Below, piece after piece: positions 11,177 to 23,811 of a DNA stretch of 64,000 nt (its first letter is position 1; each line of letters begins with the position of its first letter). The translations under genes and the position numbers were made by a program. Location of the stretch: the NCBI RefSeq assembly GCF_002806945.1, contig NZ_NIHC01000006.1, forward strand, positions 62,001 to 126,000, given 5' to 3'. The notes under the pieces were generated by a model. The model was not told where the DNA came from. It saw only the letters and a list, made by a program, of their open reading frames with translations, and did no database searches. The DNA is from Marinobacter salexigens (GTDB taxonomy: Bacteria > Pseudomonadota > Gammaproteobacteria > Pseudomonadales > Oleiphilaceae).

Positions 11177-11488
11177 TTTGAATAGCTCACCTTGGGCTGG
11201 TGCGGGGGAGCCAAGTATGGTCGGCCAGGGGTAACTATCAGTCAATACGGGTTTTTACGGGATCGACTGTGGCCACCACACCCAACATGGATGTTTTCCG
11301 TTCCCCAATGATTTTTGTATTCTGCAAAGCCGCAAGAAAACCTGCTGTTCCCGCCACGGCTTGCGTAGTGTGCACCCGGGTAAGACCTTTGACTATAAGC
11401 CTTTGGTTGAAGGCCCCGCAAAAATGCGAGGCCTTCCGGGATTCCAACCTGTTCAGACCAGTATAGCGCCTGTCTGAAATCTTGCCGC
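11177..11488. other. sdhB-sucA intergenic region (no gene)
   Basis: No credible gene; a 69-codon open frame on the minus strand (11238-11447) has no family resemblance. Two inverted repeats lie close to sdhB: TTCAGAC/GTCTGAA (11452-11458 and 11472-11478) and the GC-rich hairpin at 11410-11435. No confident sucA promoter was found; TTGACT at about 11245 lacks a good -10. Confidence 0.5.
11410..11435 (-). terminator. GC-rich hairpin downstream of sdhB (possible attenuator/terminator)
   Basis: A 10-nt stem with one mismatch (AAGGCCCCGC against GCGAGGCCTT) closes a 6-nt loop. There is no proper T-tract on the minus strand beyond it (TT then CAACC), so it may be a 3'-end stabiliser or partial terminator between sdhCDAB and sucAB. 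Confidence 0.4.
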
Positions 11489-12193
11489 TTATGTAGCTCT
11501 ATGCAGCAACAGATTTCTGATATGGCCTATCGCCCTTGTGGGGTTGAGGCCTTTAGGGCATACGCTGACACAGTTCATAATACCTCGGCAGCGGAATACA
11601 CTGAAAGGATCATCCAGATTGGCAAGGCGTTCTGCCTGGGCAGTATCACGGCTATCTGCCAGGAAGCGATACGCCTGCAGCAGACCGGCAGGACCAATGA
11701 ACTTGTCCGGATTCCACCAGAACGATGGGCAAGATGTAGAACAGCAGGCACAGAGAATGCACTCGTACAAACCATCCAGCTTCTCACGGTCTTCCGGAGT
11801 CTGGAGACGCTCGATAGCAGGAACAGGCGTATCGTTCACAAGGTACGGCATTACTTTTTCGTACTGCTTGTAAAACAGGCTCATGTCTACAACCAGGTCG
11901 CGGATAACCGGCAAGCCTGGCAGTGGGCGCAAAACCAGCTTGTCATTCTTGACCACTTGCGACATTGGCGTAATACAGGCAAGGCCGTTCTTGCCATTCA
12001 TGTTCATGCCATCGGAACCACACACACCTTCGCGGCAAGAGCGACGATAGGCCATTGAGGGATCCTGCTCCTTGATGAGATTAAGCACATCAAGAACCAT
12101 CAGATCCTTTCCTGCCGGAAGCTCAATTTCCACGTCCTGCATATAGGGGGCGTTGTCAGTTTCCGGGTTATAACGGTAAAGGCTTACCAACAT
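11489..12193 (-). CDS. sdhB: Succinate dehydrogenase iron-sulfur subunit
   Basis: 234 aa. It carries electrons from the SdhA flavin to quinone. The [2Fe-2S] domain has C53, C58, D61 and C73 (CREGVCGSDG...LAC). The C-terminal ferredoxin-like domain has C145/C148/C151, C155 and C202/C208/C212 for the [4Fe-4S] and [3Fe-4S] centres. It lies 14 bp downstream of sdhA, last of sdhCDAB. Confidence 0.98.
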   Translation of the reverse strand: MLVSLYRYNPETDNAPYMQDVEIELPAGKDLMVLDVLNLIKEQDPSMAYRRSCREGVCGSDGMNMNGKNGLACITPMSQVVKNDKLVLRPLPGLPVIRDLVVDMSLFYKQYEKVMPYLVNDTPVPAIERLQTPEDREKLDGLYECILCACCSTSCPSFWWNPDKFIGPAGLLQAYRFLADSRDTAQAERLANLDDPFSVFRCRGIMNCVSVCPKGLNPTRAIGHIRNLLLHRAT

Positions 12194-12207
12194 AATCTAC
12201 ATTCCCC

Positions 12208-13980
12208 TTAGTATGTCCGGACTTTCGGCTGGAAAGACTCAACAGTTTTAGGCGCAAAGTTAACATCACGCTTACCTATACGCTTTTCCAGCGGGAAGTA
12301 GAGCGAGTGTTTCAGCCAGTTTTCGTCGTCACGCTCGGTGAAATCATTACGAGCATGGGCACCACGGCTTTCTTTACGCTCATTTGCTGCAATTGCGGTT
12401 GCCTGAGCCACCTCAAAGAGGTTATCCAGCTCAAGCGCCTCGATGCGCGCAGTGTTAAATGCATTACTGGTGTCGCTCAGCTTGGTGTTGCGAACACGCT
12501 CACCGATTGCCTCAAGCTTTTTCAAGCCCTCTTCCATGCTCTTACCGTCACGGAACACGCCGAAGTAAAGTTGCATGCAGTTCTGAAGATCCTTACGAAC
12601 TTCTGCAACGCTCTCACCTTCTGATGCGCTGTTCAGACGATCGAGCCGTGCCATTGCACGCTTGATGTCTGCATCGGTTGCGCCGTCAGTCTCAAAACCA
12701 TTGCGCAGTTGCTCTTCGATGTGAAGACCTGCCGCACGACCAAATACCACAAGATCAAGCAGCGAGTTGCCACCCAGTCGGTTTGCACCGTGAACAGATA
12801 CGCAGGCCACCTCACCACAGGCAAAAAGACCCGGAATTGGCTTGTCGTTACCATTCTCGTCCTGGGTCAGAGCCTGTCCACCTACGTTGGTAGGCACACC
12901 ACCCATCATGTAGTGACAGGTTGGAACAACAGGAACCGGCTCTTTTACCGGATCTACATGAGCGAATGTACGAGACAACTCACAAATACCAGGCAGACGC
13001 AGGTTCAGAGTTTCTTCACCCAAGTGATCAAGCTTCAGCAAGACGTGATCCTTGTCTGGGCCACAACCACGACCTTCCAGAATCTCGATGACCATGGAGC
13101 GCGCAACAACGTCACGGCCTGCCAGGTCTTTCGCGTTTGGAGCATAACGCTCCATAAAGCGCTCACCTTCGGCGTTGATCAGATAGCCACCCTCACCCCG
13201 GCAACCTTCCGTTACCAGCGTACCGGCTCCGTAGATTCCCGTTGGGTGGAACTGCCACATTTCCATATCTTGCATCGGGAAGCCTGCACGCAACGCCATA
13301 CCAACACCATCACCGGTATTGATCAGTGCGTTGGTGGTAGAAGCATAGATACGACCAGCACCGCCCGTTGCCAGAACCGTCGCCTTGGACTTGATGTATG
13401 CCACTTCGCCAGTTTCAATTTCAATGGCAACCACGCCAACAACTTCTTCTTTACTGTTCTTTACCAGATCAACGGCATACCACTCATTCAGGAAGGTAGT
13501 GCCGCCTTTAAGGTTTGCCTGATAAAGCGTGTGCAAGAGCGCGTGCCCGGTGCGGTCGGCAGCAGCACACGTACGTGCGGCCTGAGTCGGGTCATCCGGG
13601 CCTTTCGACTGACCACCAAACGGGCGCTGGTAAATACGGCCCTGCTCGGTACGGGAGAATGGCAGCCCCATGTGCTCAAGTTCAAATACCGCCTGCGGCC
13701 CAACAGAACACATGTACTCAACTGCATCCTGGTCAGCAATGTAGTCAGACCCCTTTACGGTGTCGTACATGTGCCAGCGCCAATCGTCGTTGGGATCAGC
13801 ACTTGCGATCGCACAGGTAATACCGCCCTGGGCAGATACGGTGTGCGAACGAGTAGGAAACACTTTTGTGATACACGCAGTTTTAACACCCGATTCGGTC
13901 AACTGCAGGGCCGCTCGCATACCGGCACCGCCGCCGCCGATTACAATTGCGTCGTACGACATGGTCTTGATATTAGACAT
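12208..13980 (-). CDS. sdhA: Succinate dehydrogenase flavoprotein subunit
   Basis: 590 aa, normal length. It oxidises succinate to fumarate on covalently bound FAD. Visible: the dinucleotide fold [13 protein letters not shown] near the N-terminus, the [10 protein letters not shown] motif carrying the flavinylated His, and the active-site segment [11 protein letters not shown]. It is encoded between sdhD (3 bp upstream) and sdhB. Confidence 0.98.
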   Translation of the reverse strand: MSNIKTMSYDAIVIGGGGAGMRAALQLTESGVKTACITKVFPTRSHTVSAQGGITCAIASADPNDDWRWHMYDTVKGSDYIADQDAVEYMCSVGPQAVFELEHMGLPFSRTEQGRIYQRPFGGQSKGPDDPTQAARTCAAADRTGHALLHTLYQANLKGGTTFLNEWYAVDLVKNSKEEVVGVVAIEIETGEVAYIKSKATVLATGGAGRIYASTTNALINTGDGVGMALRAGFPMQDMEMWQFHPTGIYGAGTLVTEGCRGEGGYLINAEGERFMERYAPNAKDLAGRDVVARSMVIEILEGRGCGPDKDHVLLKLDHLGEETLNLRLPGICELSRTFAHVDPVKEPVPVVPTCHYMMGGVPTNVGGQALTQDENGNDKPIPGLFACGEVACVSVHGANRLGGNSLLDLVVFGRAAGLHIEEQLRNGFETDGATDADIKRAMARLDRLNSASEGESVAEVRKDLQNCMQLYFGVFRDGKSMEEGLKKLEAIGERVRNTKLSDTSNAFNTARIEALELDNLFEVAQATAIAANERKESRGAHARNDFTERDDENWLKHSLYFPLEKRIGKRDVNFAPKTVESFQPKVRTY

Positions 13981-13983
13981 CGA

Positions 13984-14334
13984 TTAAAGCCCCCAAATAA
14001 TCTGGATTCCCCAGACTACATACACAAAACTAATCAGAATGAATGCCGCTTGAAACAGAACACGCTGCATTGCCGACTTTATATAGTCGGTAGACACTGT
14101 CCAAAGCCCGACCCACGCGTGCGCCCCGATTGAAAGCAAGGCCAACAATGAAAAGATCTTGAACCACGTCTGATTAAACAGAGCCGACCAGGTTTGGTAG
14201 TCCAGATCAGTGTTCACTGCAAAAAAACCAATCAGAAACAGGGTATAAAAAGCCAGTACGTACGCAGACACCCGCTGGATGATCCAATCCTGGATACCGT
14301 TACGGCCAATATTGGTCACACTATTCATGCCCAT
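13984..14334 (-). CDS. sdhD: Succinate dehydrogenase membrane anchor subunit SdhD
   Basis: 116 aa with three predicted membrane helices (about 20-40, 58-78, 92-114). The heme-region motif HAWVGLWTVSTDYIK corresponds to the E. coli HAWIGMW-type segment. The ATG at 14334 has GGAG 7 nt upstream and overlaps sdhC by 10 bp. A second ATG (14328), which overlaps the sdhC stop as ATGA, is possible but poorly spaced from the Shine-Dalgarno. Confidence 0.95.
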   Translation of the reverse strand: MGMNSVTNIGRNGIQDWIIQRVSAYVLAFYTLFLIGFFAVNTDLDYQTWSALFNQTWFKIFSLLALLSIGAHAWVGLWTVSTDYIKSAMQRVLFQAAFILISFVYVVWGIQIIWGL

Positions 14335-14702
14335 ACGAAAACTCCTGCCAGAACGATGAGGATGACGGAAACTGCAATTGTGATTTTCGCAGCCGCTCGC
14401 CCGCTTTCCAGCTCTTCACCAATACCCATATCCATAAGCAGGTGCTTGATACCAGCAACCAGATGATAAAGCAGAGCAGACAGAATGCCCCAGGTGATCA
14501 GCTTGGCAAGGAAGCTGTTCAGCAGTTCACTGACCCGACTGAAGCCTTCTTCCCCGGAAAGGGAAAGCTGAAGTCCGTAGAGCATGAACGCAACACCAAC
14601 AAAAATGATGATGCCGCTGATGCGGTGCAATATGGACGTAATGGCTGGCAGCGGAAAATGAAACGTGCCGAGATCGAGATTTACTGGTCGTTTGCTATTC
14701 AC
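14325..14702 (-). CDS. sdhC: Succinate dehydrogenase cytochrome b556 subunit SdhC
   Basis: 125 aa. The signature MNSKRPVNLDLGTFHFPLPAITSILHRISG is N-terminal, with three membrane helices. The heme-ligand His lies in HLVAGIKHLLMDMG. With SdhD it anchors the SdhAB dimer and forms the quinone site. First gene of the sdh operon, with a good promoter at 14885-14913. Confidence 0.96.
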   Translation of the reverse strand: MNSKRPVNLDLGTFHFPLPAITSILHRISGIIIFVGVAFMLYGLQLSLSGEEGFSRVSELLNSFLAKLITWGILSALLYHLVAGIKHLLMDMGIGEELESGRAAAKITIAVSVILIVLAGVFVWA

Positions 14703-14884
14703 AGCGCTCTCACACTCTCTTTTGGTGCCGCAGAACCGGCGAGCCGGCGGCGGTTAGTTGGTATGTAAGGATCGAATGTTCAATACGATATCGACAGACG
14801 ATTGGTTCAGGAGGGTGAACGCCAACAAGGTAGCTTGCTATGCACAAGCAACCGTGAAGATGAACCCCCGATTCCGGGCTAGGG

Positions 14885-14913
14885 ATTATAAGGAGACACC
14901 CGTATAATTACAA
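14885..14913 (-). promoter_or_regulatory. Sigma70 promoter for sdhCDAB
   Basis: On the minus strand, TTGTAA (14913-14908), a 17-nt spacer and a perfect TATAAT (14890-14885). It leaves a leader of about 175 nt before the sdhC ATG. Confidence 0.65.
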
Positions 14914-15064
14914 ACGCGCAACTCGCGCATGAACCGAGCTTTGGGTGTAACAGGGCAAGCCATTAAGCCTATTGACAAATGCATTTCTCTGCTGGGAACC
15001 CCATTATTCGTGTTAACCCTGATTTACAATCAGGGCGTAACCACAACGTTTCCCCACTCTTTCA

Positions 15065-15092
15065 TTGACAAAAAAAGCCAACACCCTATATT
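15065..15092 (+). promoter_or_regulatory. Sigma70 promoter for gltA
   Basis: A perfect TTGACA (15065-15070), a 16-nt A-rich spacer and TATATT (15087-15092), about 80 nt upstream of the gltA ATG. Confidence 0.65.
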
Positions 15093-15179
15093 TTGCCGCC
15101 AGTTTTGCGATAATACGCGCCTTCTCGCGCAACTATAAAGACAGCCAGCGCTGTCACAGCTGATAAACAGGAGAGCACT

Positions 15180-16454
15180 ATGACGGATAGGAAAGCCACG
15201 CTCTCGGTGGGGAACGAGTCCATTGAGCTACCGGTTTATTCCGGCACAGTTGGCCCAGATGTTATCGACGTCCGAAGCCTGGTCCAGAAAGGCGTCTTCA
15301 CTTACGACCCGGGCTTTGTCTCTACGGCAGCCTGTGAGTCGGCTATCACCTACATTGATGGTGAAAACGGCGTCCTGTTGCACCGGGGTTATCCAATCGA
15401 GCAATTGGCAGATCACTCAGACTACCTCGAAGTCTGCTACCTGCTGCTGAATGGAGAACTGCCAACCGCTGAACAAAACAAGAAGTTTCACGAAACCATC
15501 AAAAACCACACGATGCTTCATGACCAGATGCGCAATTTCTTCAACGGCTTCCGCCGTGATGCGCACCCGATGGCGATCATGTGTGGCGTAGTTGGCGCCC
15601 TGTCTGCGTTCTACCACGACCAGATGGACGTTACCAACCCAAATCAGCGTGAAATCACCGCTCACCGCTTAATTGCGAAGATGCCAACAATTGCAGCCTG
15701 GTGTTACAAGTATGCCAAGGGCGAACCGTTCATGTATCCGCGTAACGATCTGTCCTATGCAGAAAACTTCCTGCAGATGATGTTCGGTACGCCGTGCGAA
15801 GACTACAAACCGAATCCGGTTCTGGCAAAGGCCATGGACAAGATCTTCATCCTGCACGCCGATCATGAACAGAACGCGTCAACTTCCACTGTCAGGCTGG
15901 CCGGCTCTTCCGGCGCCAACCCCTACGCCTGCATCGCATCCGGCATTGCAGCACTTTGGGGACCAGCCCACGGCGGCGCCAACGAGGCGGTACTGGAAAT
16001 GCTCGCGGAAATCGGCGACGAGTCCAATATCGAAACCTTCATTGCCAAGGCCAAGGACAAGGACGATCCGTTCCGCCTGATGGGCTTTGGTCACCGGGTA
16101 TACAAGAACTTTGACCCACGAGCCAAAGTCATGGCCGAAACCGCCCACGAAGTGCTGAGCGAACTGGGCCTTGAAGATGATCCTCTGCTGAAAATTGCCC
16201 AGCGGTTGGAGCAGATTGCCCTCGAGGATGAGTACTTCGTCAAGCGCAAGCTATACCCGAACGTGGACTTTTACTCCGGCATCATTTTGAAGGCTATCGG
16301 GATACCGACGTCCATGTTCACGGTAATTTTTGCCATGTCACGGACCATCGGCTGGTTCTCTCACTGGAACGAAATGGTCAGCGGCGACTACCGGATTGGT
16401 CGTCCGCGCCAGCTTTATACCGGCTCTCCGGCACGGGATTACCCCAAGAAGTAA
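15180..16454 (+). CDS. gltA: Citrate synthase (type II)
   Basis: 424 aa. It condenses acetyl-CoA and oxaloacetate. The length and N-terminal domain ([19 protein letters not shown]) are those of the hexameric, NADH-sensitive type II enzymes of Gram-negatives. Active-site segments: [28 protein letters not shown] and [20 protein letters not shown] sits just before the ATG. It is transcribed away from sdhC and ends at a strong terminator. Confidence 0.98.
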   Translation: MTDRKATLSVGNESIELPVYSGTVGPDVIDVRSLVQKGVFTYDPGFVSTAACESAITYIDGENGVLLHRGYPIEQLADHSDYLEVCYLLLNGELPTAEQNKKFHETIKNHTMLHDQMRNFFNGFRRDAHPMAIMCGVVGALSAFYHDQMDVTNPNQREITAHRLIAKMPTIAAWCYKYAKGEPFMYPRNDLSYAENFLQMMFGTPCEDYKPNPVLAKAMDKIFILHADHEQNASTSTVRLAGSSGANPYACIASGIAALWGPAHGGANEAVLEMLAEIGDESNIETFIAKAKDKDDPFRLMGFGHRVYKNFDPRAKVMAETAHEVLSELGLEDDPLLKIAQRLEQIALEDEYFVKRKLYPNVDFYSGIILKAIGIPTSMFTVIFAMSRTIGWFSHWNEMVSGDYRIGRPRQLYTGSPARDYPKK

Positions 16455-16478
16455 CCCCTGCCCGCACTGAAGACCAAA

Positions 16479-16506
16479 AGGCCGCTGATTCAGCGGCCTT
16501 TTTTTA
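16479..16506 (+). terminator. Rho-independent terminator of gltA
   Basis: AGGCCGCTGA pairs with TCAGCGGCCT in a near-perfect hairpin followed by eight T residues, 25 bp after the stop codon. Confidence 0.92.
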
Positions 16507-16587
16507 TCTGTTCAGTCTCGCCCTTTGAACCAGCAAACTGTTTGCTCTGTGCTAAGTTAACCTCCATAACTCTACAAGGAGAAACCA

Positions 16588-17460
16588 ATGACTATCGCAA
16601 CTTTTATCGGCCTTGGCGTTATGGGCTATCCCATGGCCGGCCACCTGGCCAACGCGGGCCTCGCTGTGCGCGTGTGGAACCGGTCGCCTGAAAAATCGGC
16701 GCAATGGGTCAAGGATTATTCCGGAAGCGCCTGCCAAACAATTAAAGAAGCCGTCAAAGACGCTGACTTTGTGATGACCTGTGTCGGTGCCGACAAGGAC
16801 CTGATTACGGTTTATGAAGGAGACAATGGCATTCTGGCTAACGCAAAACCCGGTGCAATTCTGGTAGATCACACTACAGCATCTGCAGGGGTTGCCGAGA
16901 GGCTCGCTGAGGCGGCACGCAAAGCGGGCATGGGCTTCATTGACGCGCCTGTATCAGGGGGCCAGCAAGGCGCTCAAAACGGGCAGCTTACCGTCATGTG
17001 CGGTGGATCCGAGGGTGATTACACCAAAGCCCAATCTTTGCTGCAGCACTACGCCAGAGCTTTGAACCTGATGGGTCCCGCTGGTAGCGGACAGAAAACC
17101 AAAATGGTCAACCAGATTGCCATCGCCGGCTTGGTACAGGGGCTCTCGGAAGCCCTGCACTTTGCAGAACAGGCAAACCTTGACGTCAGAAAAGTGGTGG
17201 ATGTTATCTCCAAAGGCGCAGCCCAATCCTGGCAAATGGAAAACCGCTCAGGAACCATGATTGATGGTGAGTTTGACCATGGATTTGCCGTGGACTGGAT
17301 GCGTAAGGATCTGGGCATATGCCTGGATGAAGCGCGGAAAGTAAACGCTTCGTTGCCGGTTACAGCTCTGGTAGACCAGTTTTATGGTGACGTTCAGGAA
17401 ATGGGGGGTAAACGCTGGGATACCTCCTCGTTAATTCAAAGACTGCGAAAGTTCAGATAA
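16588..17460 (+). CDS. NAD(P)-dependent beta-hydroxyacid dehydrogenase (3-hydroxyisobutyrate dehydrogenase family)
   Basis: 290 aa. Rossmann motif GLGVMGYPMAGHL (residues 8-20), substrate-binding DAPVSGGQQGAQNGQL (119-134) and catalytic Lys K172 in GSGQKTKMVNQ define the family, which includes 3-hydroxyisobutyrate dehydrogenase, tartronate semialdehyde reductase and succinic/glyoxylate reductases. The substrate cannot be fixed from sequence. AAGGAG lies before the ATG. It appears monocistronic, between the gltA terminator and a shared terminator with topA. Confidence 0.9.
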   Translation: MTIATFIGLGVMGYPMAGHLANAGLAVRVWNRSPEKSAQWVKDYSGSACQTIKEAVKDADFVMTCVGADKDLITVYEGDNGILANAKPGAILVDHTTASAGVAERLAEAARKAGMGFIDAPVSGGQQGAQNGQLTVMCGGSEGDYTKAQSLLQHYARALNLMGPAGSGQKTKMVNQIAIAGLVQGLSEALHFAEQANLDVRKVVDVISKGAAQSWQMENRSGTMIDGEFDHGFAVDWMRKDLGICLDEARKVNASLPVTALVDQFYGDVQEMGGKRWDTSSLIQRLRKFR

Positions 17461-17480
17461 ACCTGCAAACCTTCCAAACT

Positions 17481-17515
17481 AAAAGAGGTCAGAGCCGGAA
17501 CTCTGACCTCTTTTT
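17481..17515. terminator. Bidirectional terminator between the oxidoreductase gene and topA
   Basis: AAAAGAGGTCAGAG and CTCTGACCTCTTTTT form a stem of about 14 bp with a 6-nt loop and A/T tracts on both sides. It serves the plus-strand dehydrogenase and the minus-strand topA. Confidence 0.92.
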
Positions 17516-17537
17516 CACCCTTGAAGCGACTACCCCG

Positions 17538-20180
17538 CTATTTTTTGGTGCGAGGTACCCACTTCCCATCCACATACCACGCCGACCAACCCGTAGCCTT
17601 ACCGTCTTTTTCAGACATTACATACTGCTCTTTGGTCTTTCGGCTATACCGGATGACCGTAGGATTCCCCTCCGGGTCACGCTCCGGGGCCTCCATCAGG
17701 TATGCATGCTTCGGATCGATTTCATCCCGATGTGGTTTGATTTCCATAACCAGAGGCGGGCGAGTTTCACGGTTTTTCGGGAATTTGCTGGCCGCCAAAA
17801 ACATTCCTGACGCGCCATCACGCAACACATAGGTGTCGTCCACCTTCTGGCACTTCAACTCAGGCATGGGCACCGGATCCATTTTAGGTGGCGCCGGCTC
17901 CCCACTCTTCAAGAGCTTGCGGGTGTTTTTACAGGTGTCACTCATACAACCAAAATACTTGCCAAACCGGCCCGTTTTCAGCTGCATCTCAGAGCCACAC
18001 TTGTCGCATTCCAGAGTCGGGCCATCGTAGCCTTTTATCCGGAAAGTACCTTCTTCCACTTCGTAACCGGAACAGTCGGGGTTATTACCGCATACGTGTA
18101 GTTTACGGGTCTCATCCACCAGATAACTGTCCATGGCTGTGGAGCATTTAGGGCAACGGCGCTTTTTGCGCAACAGCCTGGTTTCGCCCTCGCCTTCAAC
18201 GTCATCGTCGGCACTGACCACTTCATCGCCTGACACCAGGTTGATCGTGGTTTTACAGCGCTCTTTAGGCGGCAGCGAATAGCCGGAGCAACCCAAGAAC
18301 ACACCTGTACTTGCAACACGAATCTGCATGTTACGACCGCACGTTGGACAAGGAATGTTAGTTTCTGTCGGATCGTTCGGGCGCATCCCGCCCTCACCAT
18401 CAGCCGCCTCTGCAGATTCCAGTTGTTGACGGAAGTTGGCGTAAAAGTCGTTAAGAACCTTCTTCCATTCCACATCACCTAAAGCGATGCGATCCAGATC
18501 GCCTTCCATCTTGGCAGTGAAATCGAAGTCCATCAGGTTGGAAAAGGATTCACACAACCTTTCGGTGACAATCTCACCCATCTTTTCAGCATAGAAGCGC
18601 CGATTCTGCAGGCGCACATAACCCCGATCCTGAATAGTGGAGATAATCGATGCGTAGGTAGATGGCCGACCAATGCCCTGTTTTTCAAGCTCTTTTACCA
18701 GACTTGCTTCCGTGTAGCGCGGCGCCGGCTTGGTAAAGTGCTGGCTTGGCTCAAGTTTGTCGAGACTCAGAGCCTCCCCTACCTTGATGTCTGGCAAAGC
18801 AACATCTTCTTCTTTTTTGGCAGACTGAGGGGCGACCTTGAGAAAGCCCTCGAACTTGATGATGCGACCACGGGTACGTAACTCGTAGTCACCGTTAGCG
18901 ACAACAATAGACGTGCTCAAGAACTCTGCTTCTGACATCTGGCAAGCAACGAACTGACGCCAAATCAGGTCGTAGAGCCTCTCAGCGTCTTTTTCAAGGC
19001 CACTAATCGCGGATGCCTGCCGAGTCACCTCCGTTGGGCGAATTGCCTCGTGAGCTTCCTGAGCGCCCTCTTTACTGCCATATACCTTTGGCTTCTCTGG
19101 CAGATAACGATCACCAAACTGATCCTTGATGTAATCGCGACAGCTGTTGATCGCATCCTGGCTCAGGTTAGTGGAATCAGTACGCATGTAGGTAATATAA
19201 CCCGCCTCATAAAGGCGCTGGGCCAACATCATGGTTTTCTTGACGCTGAACCCCATACGGTTACTTGCAGCCTGCTGCAAGGTCGAAGTAATAAAAGGCG
19301 CACCTGGACGGGACTTAGTGGGTTTATCTTCCCGCTTGGCCACCTCAAAGCTGCCTGCTTTAAGGCGCTCTACGTGCTCATTGCTCTGCTGCTCGCTAAC
19401 CGGACGATAAGGCTTATCGTTGTAGCGAGTCACCTCAAACCGCACTGGTTTAGGGTTGGCTTTGGCACCAAGACCGGCGAATAACTGCCAGTATTCTTCC
19501 GGCACAAACACCCGGATATCCCGCTCGCGCTCTGCAATCAGGCGCACAGCGACTGACTGAACACGGCCTGCCGACAAACCACGGGCAAGCTTGGCCCAAA
19601 GCAACGGCGACACCATGTAACCCACTACCCGATCAAGAAAGCGGCGGGCTTGTTGTGCGTTCACCTGATTAGTATCGAGACTTCCCGGATGCTCGAATGC
19701 TTCCTGGATAGCTCGCTTGGTGATTTCGTTAAACACTACACGGCGATACTTTTCAGGCTCGCCGCCGATAGCCTGTTTGAGATGCCACGCAATGGCCTCC
19801 CCTTCGCGGTCAAGATCCGTCGCCAGATAAATGTGGTCGGCATTCTTGGCAAGGCGCTTCAGCTCGCTGACGACCTTTTCCTTGCCAGGAAGAACTTCAT
19901 ACCGGGCACTCCAGTCATCATCGGGATCAACCCCCATCCGGGCAACCAACTGTTCCCGTGCTTTACGCTTTTTGTGCGCAACCTTATCTTCCGGGCTGAG
20001 CTTGCGAGTGATCGCCGCCTGCCTGGCGCGTTCTTTCGGATCGGACTGGGATCCGCTGCCACTAACAGGGAGATCACGAATGTGCCCAACACTGGACTTT
20101 ACGATGAAGTCAGAGCCCAGGTACTTGTTGATGGTCTTCGCTTTCGCTGGTGACTCGACAATTACGAGACTTTTACCCAT
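17538..20180 (-). CDS. topA: DNA topoisomerase I (type IA)
   Basis: 880 aa. It relaxes negative supercoils. The N-terminal Toprim domain begins [20 protein letters not shown] and contains [16 protein letters not shown]. The catalytic Tyr is in [13 protein letters not shown] (near residue 330). The C-terminus has three Cys4 zinc ribbons (CPTCGRNM...[13 protein letters not shown]...[18 protein letters not shown]...GCMSDTC), then a basic tail. It is transcribed alone; 271 bp separate it from fadA. Confidence 0.97.
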   Translation of the reverse strand: MGKSLVIVESPAKAKTINKYLGSDFIVKSSVGHIRDLPVSGSGSQSDPKERARQAAITRKLSPEDKVAHKKRKAREQLVARMGVDPDDDWSARYEVLPGKEKVVSELKRLAKNADHIYLATDLDREGEAIAWHLKQAIGGEPEKYRRVVFNEITKRAIQEAFEHPGSLDTNQVNAQQARRFLDRVVGYMVSPLLWAKLARGLSAGRVQSVAVRLIAERERDIRVFVPEEYWQLFAGLGAKANPKPVRFEVTRYNDKPYRPVSEQQSNEHVERLKAGSFEVAKREDKPTKSRPGAPFITSTLQQAASNRMGFSVKKTMMLAQRLYEAGYITYMRTDSTNLSQDAINSCRDYIKDQFGDRYLPEKPKVYGSKEGAQEAHEAIRPTEVTRQASAISGLEKDAERLYDLIWRQFVACQMSEAEFLSTSIVVANGDYELRTRGRIIKFEGFLKVAPQSAKKEEDVALPDIKVGEALSLDKLEPSQHFTKPAPRYTEASLVKELEKQGIGRPSTYASIISTIQDRGYVRLQNRRFYAEKMGEIVTERLCESFSNLMDFDFTAKMEGDLDRIALGDVEWKKVLNDFYANFRQQLESAEAADGEGGMRPNDPTETNIPCPTCGRNMQIRVASTGVFLGCSGYSLPPKERCKTTINLVSGDEVVSADDDVEGEGETRLLRKKRRCPKCSTAMDSYLVDETRKLHVCGNNPDCSGYEVEEGTFRIKGYDGPTLECDKCGSEMQLKTGRFGKYFGCMSDTCKNTRKLLKSGEPAPPKMDPVPMPELKCQKVDDTYVLRDGASGMFLAASKFPKNRETRPPLVMEIKPHRDEIDPKHAYLMEAPERDPEGNPTVIRYSRKTKEQYVMSEKDGKATGWSAWYVDGKWVPRTKK

Positions 20181-20395
20181 ATCGGAGATCTGTATCCTTT
20201 GCGATAAATCGGCCGGTAAACAAGCAGACCGTAAACTCGCTGTAAAATCAATCGGCTGGAAAAACTATAGGAGCCGCCATTATGTATAGGCTCACTGTTT
20301 TACAGGGTCAGGAATAGCAAGACAACCCATTCTTTGTTTCAGTCATGCATTTTTCAAGTTTTCGGGAAGCAACGTATGGCCACCCTGAAACCAGA

Positions 20396-20420
20396 AAGGC
20401 CCGGCAGAAGCCGGGCCTTT
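20396..20420 (-). terminator. Rho-independent terminator of fadBA
   Basis: AAAGGCCCGGC pairs with GCCGGGCCTTT, leaving a tiny loop, about 30 bp beyond the fadA stop codon. Minus-strand sequence after it is CTGGTTTC, so the T-tract is that within the stem. Confidence 0.8.
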
Positions 20421-20451
20421 CATAGAAGCGTTGCTGAATCCGCCTAGCGAA

Positions 20452-21654
<1,203 letters not shown>

Positions 21655-21660
21655 TCAGGG

Positions 21661-23811
21661 TTAACCAAAGAACTTTTCACCAGTTTTGGCCATTTCACGC
21701 AGCTTCTCAGTCGGGTGATACAAAGGACCAAGATCTGCATACTTATCTGCCAGCTCAACAAACTTGTCGACACCCATATCGTCGATATAACGCAGGGCGC
21801 CTCCACGGAACGGCGGGAAGCCGATGCCGAAGATCAGACCCATATCGGCGTCAGCCGGGTCTTCAACAATGCCGTCTTCCAGGCAGCGAACGGTTTCAAG
21901 GCACAAAGGAAGCATCATGCGAGCAATGATGTCTTCGTCGCTGAACTCGTTCTTACCCTGAACAACCGGCTCAAGCAGCTTGTAGGTCTCTTCGTCGACA
22001 ACCTTCTTCTGCTTACCCTTACGGTCCAGCTCGTACTTGTAGAAACCAAGGTCATTCTTCTGACCGTAACGGTTGTTTTCAAACATTACGTCGATAGCTG
22101 TGGTTTCTGCGTGCTTCATACGATCCGGGAAGCCGTCAGCCATTACTTCACCAGCGTGCTTGCCGGTATCCATGCCAACAACGTCCAGCAGGTATGCTGG
22201 GCCCATAGGCCAGCCGAATTTTTCCATAACCTTATCGACTTTCTGGAAGTCCGCACCGTCACGTACCAGGCCAACAAAACCGCCAAAGTAAGGGAACAGA
22301 ACGCGGTTAACCAGGAAGCCCGGGCAATCGTTTACAACGATAGGGGTCTTACCCATTGCCTTGGCGTAAGCCACAGTGGTTGCGACCGCGCGATCACTGG
22401 TCTTCTTACCACGGATAACCTCAACCAGCGGCATCATGTGCACCGGGTTGAAGAAGTGCATACCGCAGAAGTTTTCCGGACGCTTCAGATTCTTGGCCAG
22501 AAGGTCGATGGAAATGGTCGAGGTGTTAGACGTCAGAATGGCGTCTTCACGAACCGCATCCTCTACTTCACGCAGAACCGCATCTTTAACTTTCGGATTT
22601 TCAACAACGGCTTCAACAACCAGATCTACGTTTTTGAAATCGCCGTAGTTAAGAGTTGGAGTAATGCTGTTGAGAACGTCAGCCATCTGACCTGCCTTCA
22701 TGCGGCCTTTATCAACACGCTTGGTCAGCAGTTTCTTGGCTTCATTCAGACCCAGGGTAATACCATCCTGGTTAATGTCCTTCATGATGATCGGCGTGCC
22801 TTTCAGTGCAGACTGATAAGCCACACCACCACCCATGATACCAGCACCCAATACAGCAGCCAGTTTTACGTCAGACGCTTCTTTTTCCCACGCCTTGGCT
22901 TTCTTTTTCAGTTCCTGATCGTTCAGGAACAAGCCTACCAGGCAAGCTGCAACGTTAGTCTTCGCCATTTTGGCAAAGCCTTTCGCTTCAACTTCGATCG
23001 CCTTATCGCGAGTCATGCCAGCGTGCTTCTGCATCACCTTGATAGCTTCTACTGGTGCTGGGTAGTTCTTACCCGCTTTGCCACCAACAAACGCCTTGGA
23101 GATCTCAAATGCCATCATGCTTTCCATGGCATTCAGCTTGATCTTGCCTTTTTTCTCTTCGCGACGGGCTTCGTGGTCAAGCTTGCCTTCGTTGCACTGG
23201 TTAATAATGGCAACAGCAGCTTCAACGAGCTTTTCTGGCTCAACGATTGCGTCAACAGCGCCAGTTTTGAGGGCAGCGTCGGCACGGTTTTCTGCACCGC
23301 CACAAATCCACTCAACGGCGTTATCCACACCTACAAGGCGGGACAAACGAACAGTACCGCCAAAGCCCGGGAAAATACCCAGCTTGACTTCTGGCAGGCC
23401 TACTTTTGCCTTGGGAGCCATAACCCGGAAGTCTGTTGCCAGGCACATTTCAAACCCGCCACCCAGCGCAATGCCGTTGATAGCCGTTACGGTCGGGAAC
23501 GGTAGGTCTTCTACCGCGCTGAAAATGGCATTTGCCTGCAGGTTGTTGGCAACCAGATCTTCTTCAGAACCGGCAAACAGGTCGGAAAACTCTGTAATGT
23601 CGGCACCAACAATGAAACTGTCTTTGGAACTGGTGACTACCAGACCCTTGAGTTTCTTCTGCGCTTTTAGCGCATCAGTCGCGGCGTGGAGCTCTTCAAT
23701 GGTAAGACGGTTGAACTTGTTTACCGACTCGCCTTGCAAGTCGAAGTCCAACTGAGCGATCCCGCCTTCGATCTCTTTAACCGTGATGGCTTTACCTTCG
23801 TAAATCATCAA
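21661..23811 (-). CDS. fadB: Fatty oxidation complex alpha subunit (enoyl-CoA hydratase / 3-hydroxyacyl-CoA dehydrogenase)
   Basis: 716 aa multifunctional protein. The N-terminal crotonase domain has the oxyanion-hole segment [20 protein letters not shown] (about 105-124) and catalytic Glu in [19 protein letters not shown]. The NAD-binding [17 protein letters not shown] is central (about 320) and HADH segments ([30 protein letters not shown]) follow. Upstream lies an ATCGTG-N6-CACGAT palindrome that might be an operator. Confidence 0.98.
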   Translation of the reverse strand: MMIYEGKAITVKEIEGGIAQLDFDLQGESVNKFNRLTIEELHAATDALKAQKKLKGLVVTSSKDSFIVGADITEFSDLFAGSEEDLVANNLQANAIFSAVEDLPFPTVTAINGIALGGGFEMCLATDFRVMAPKAKVGLPEVKLGIFPGFGGTVRLSRLVGVDNAVEWICGGAENRADAALKTGAVDAIVEPEKLVEAAVAIINQCNEGKLDHEARREEKKGKIKLNAMESMMAFEISKAFVGGKAGKNYPAPVEAIKVMQKHAGMTRDKAIEVEAKGFAKMAKTNVAACLVGLFLNDQELKKKAKAWEKEASDVKLAAVLGAGIMGGGVAYQSALKGTPIIMKDINQDGITLGLNEAKKLLTKRVDKGRMKAGQMADVLNSITPTLNYGDFKNVDLVVEAVVENPKVKDAVLREVEDAVREDAILTSNTSTISIDLLAKNLKRPENFCGMHFFNPVHMMPLVEVIRGKKTSDRAVATTVAYAKAMGKTPIVVNDCPGFLVNRVLFPYFGGFVGLVRDGADFQKVDKVMEKFGWPMGPAYLLDVVGMDTGKHAGEVMADGFPDRMKHAETTAIDVMFENNRYGQKNDLGFYKYELDRKGKQKKVVDEETYKLLEPVVQGKNEFSDEDIIARMMLPLCLETVRCLEDGIVEDPADADMGLIFGIGFPPFRGGALRYIDDMGVDKFVELADKYADLGPLYHPTEKLREMAKTGEKFFG

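Larger units (their letters stand above)
14703..15179. other. Divergent regulatory region between sdhC and gltA
   Basis: 477 bp without a convincing gene. A 69-codon frame (14929-15138, plus) overlaps the gltA promoter and resembles nothing known. The region holds the sdhC promoter (14885-14913), the main gltA promoter (15065-15092) and another TTGACA at 14974-14979 without a clear -10. It is probably where aerobic and carbon regulators co-ordinate citrate synthase with succinate dehydrogenase; no named operator was recognised. Confidence 0.6.

Noticed and set aside
11238..11447. A 69-codon frame on the minus strand between sdhB and sucA
   Set aside because: It overlaps the sucA leader and a hairpin, has no family match or Shine-Dalgarno.
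12709..14133. A 474-codon open frame opposite sdhA
   Set aside because: It is antisense to a clear, full-length sdhA, sdhD boundary included; no domain is visible.
14929..15138. A 69-codon plus-strand frame upstream of gltA
   Set aside because: It spans the gltA promoter and has no recognised relatives.
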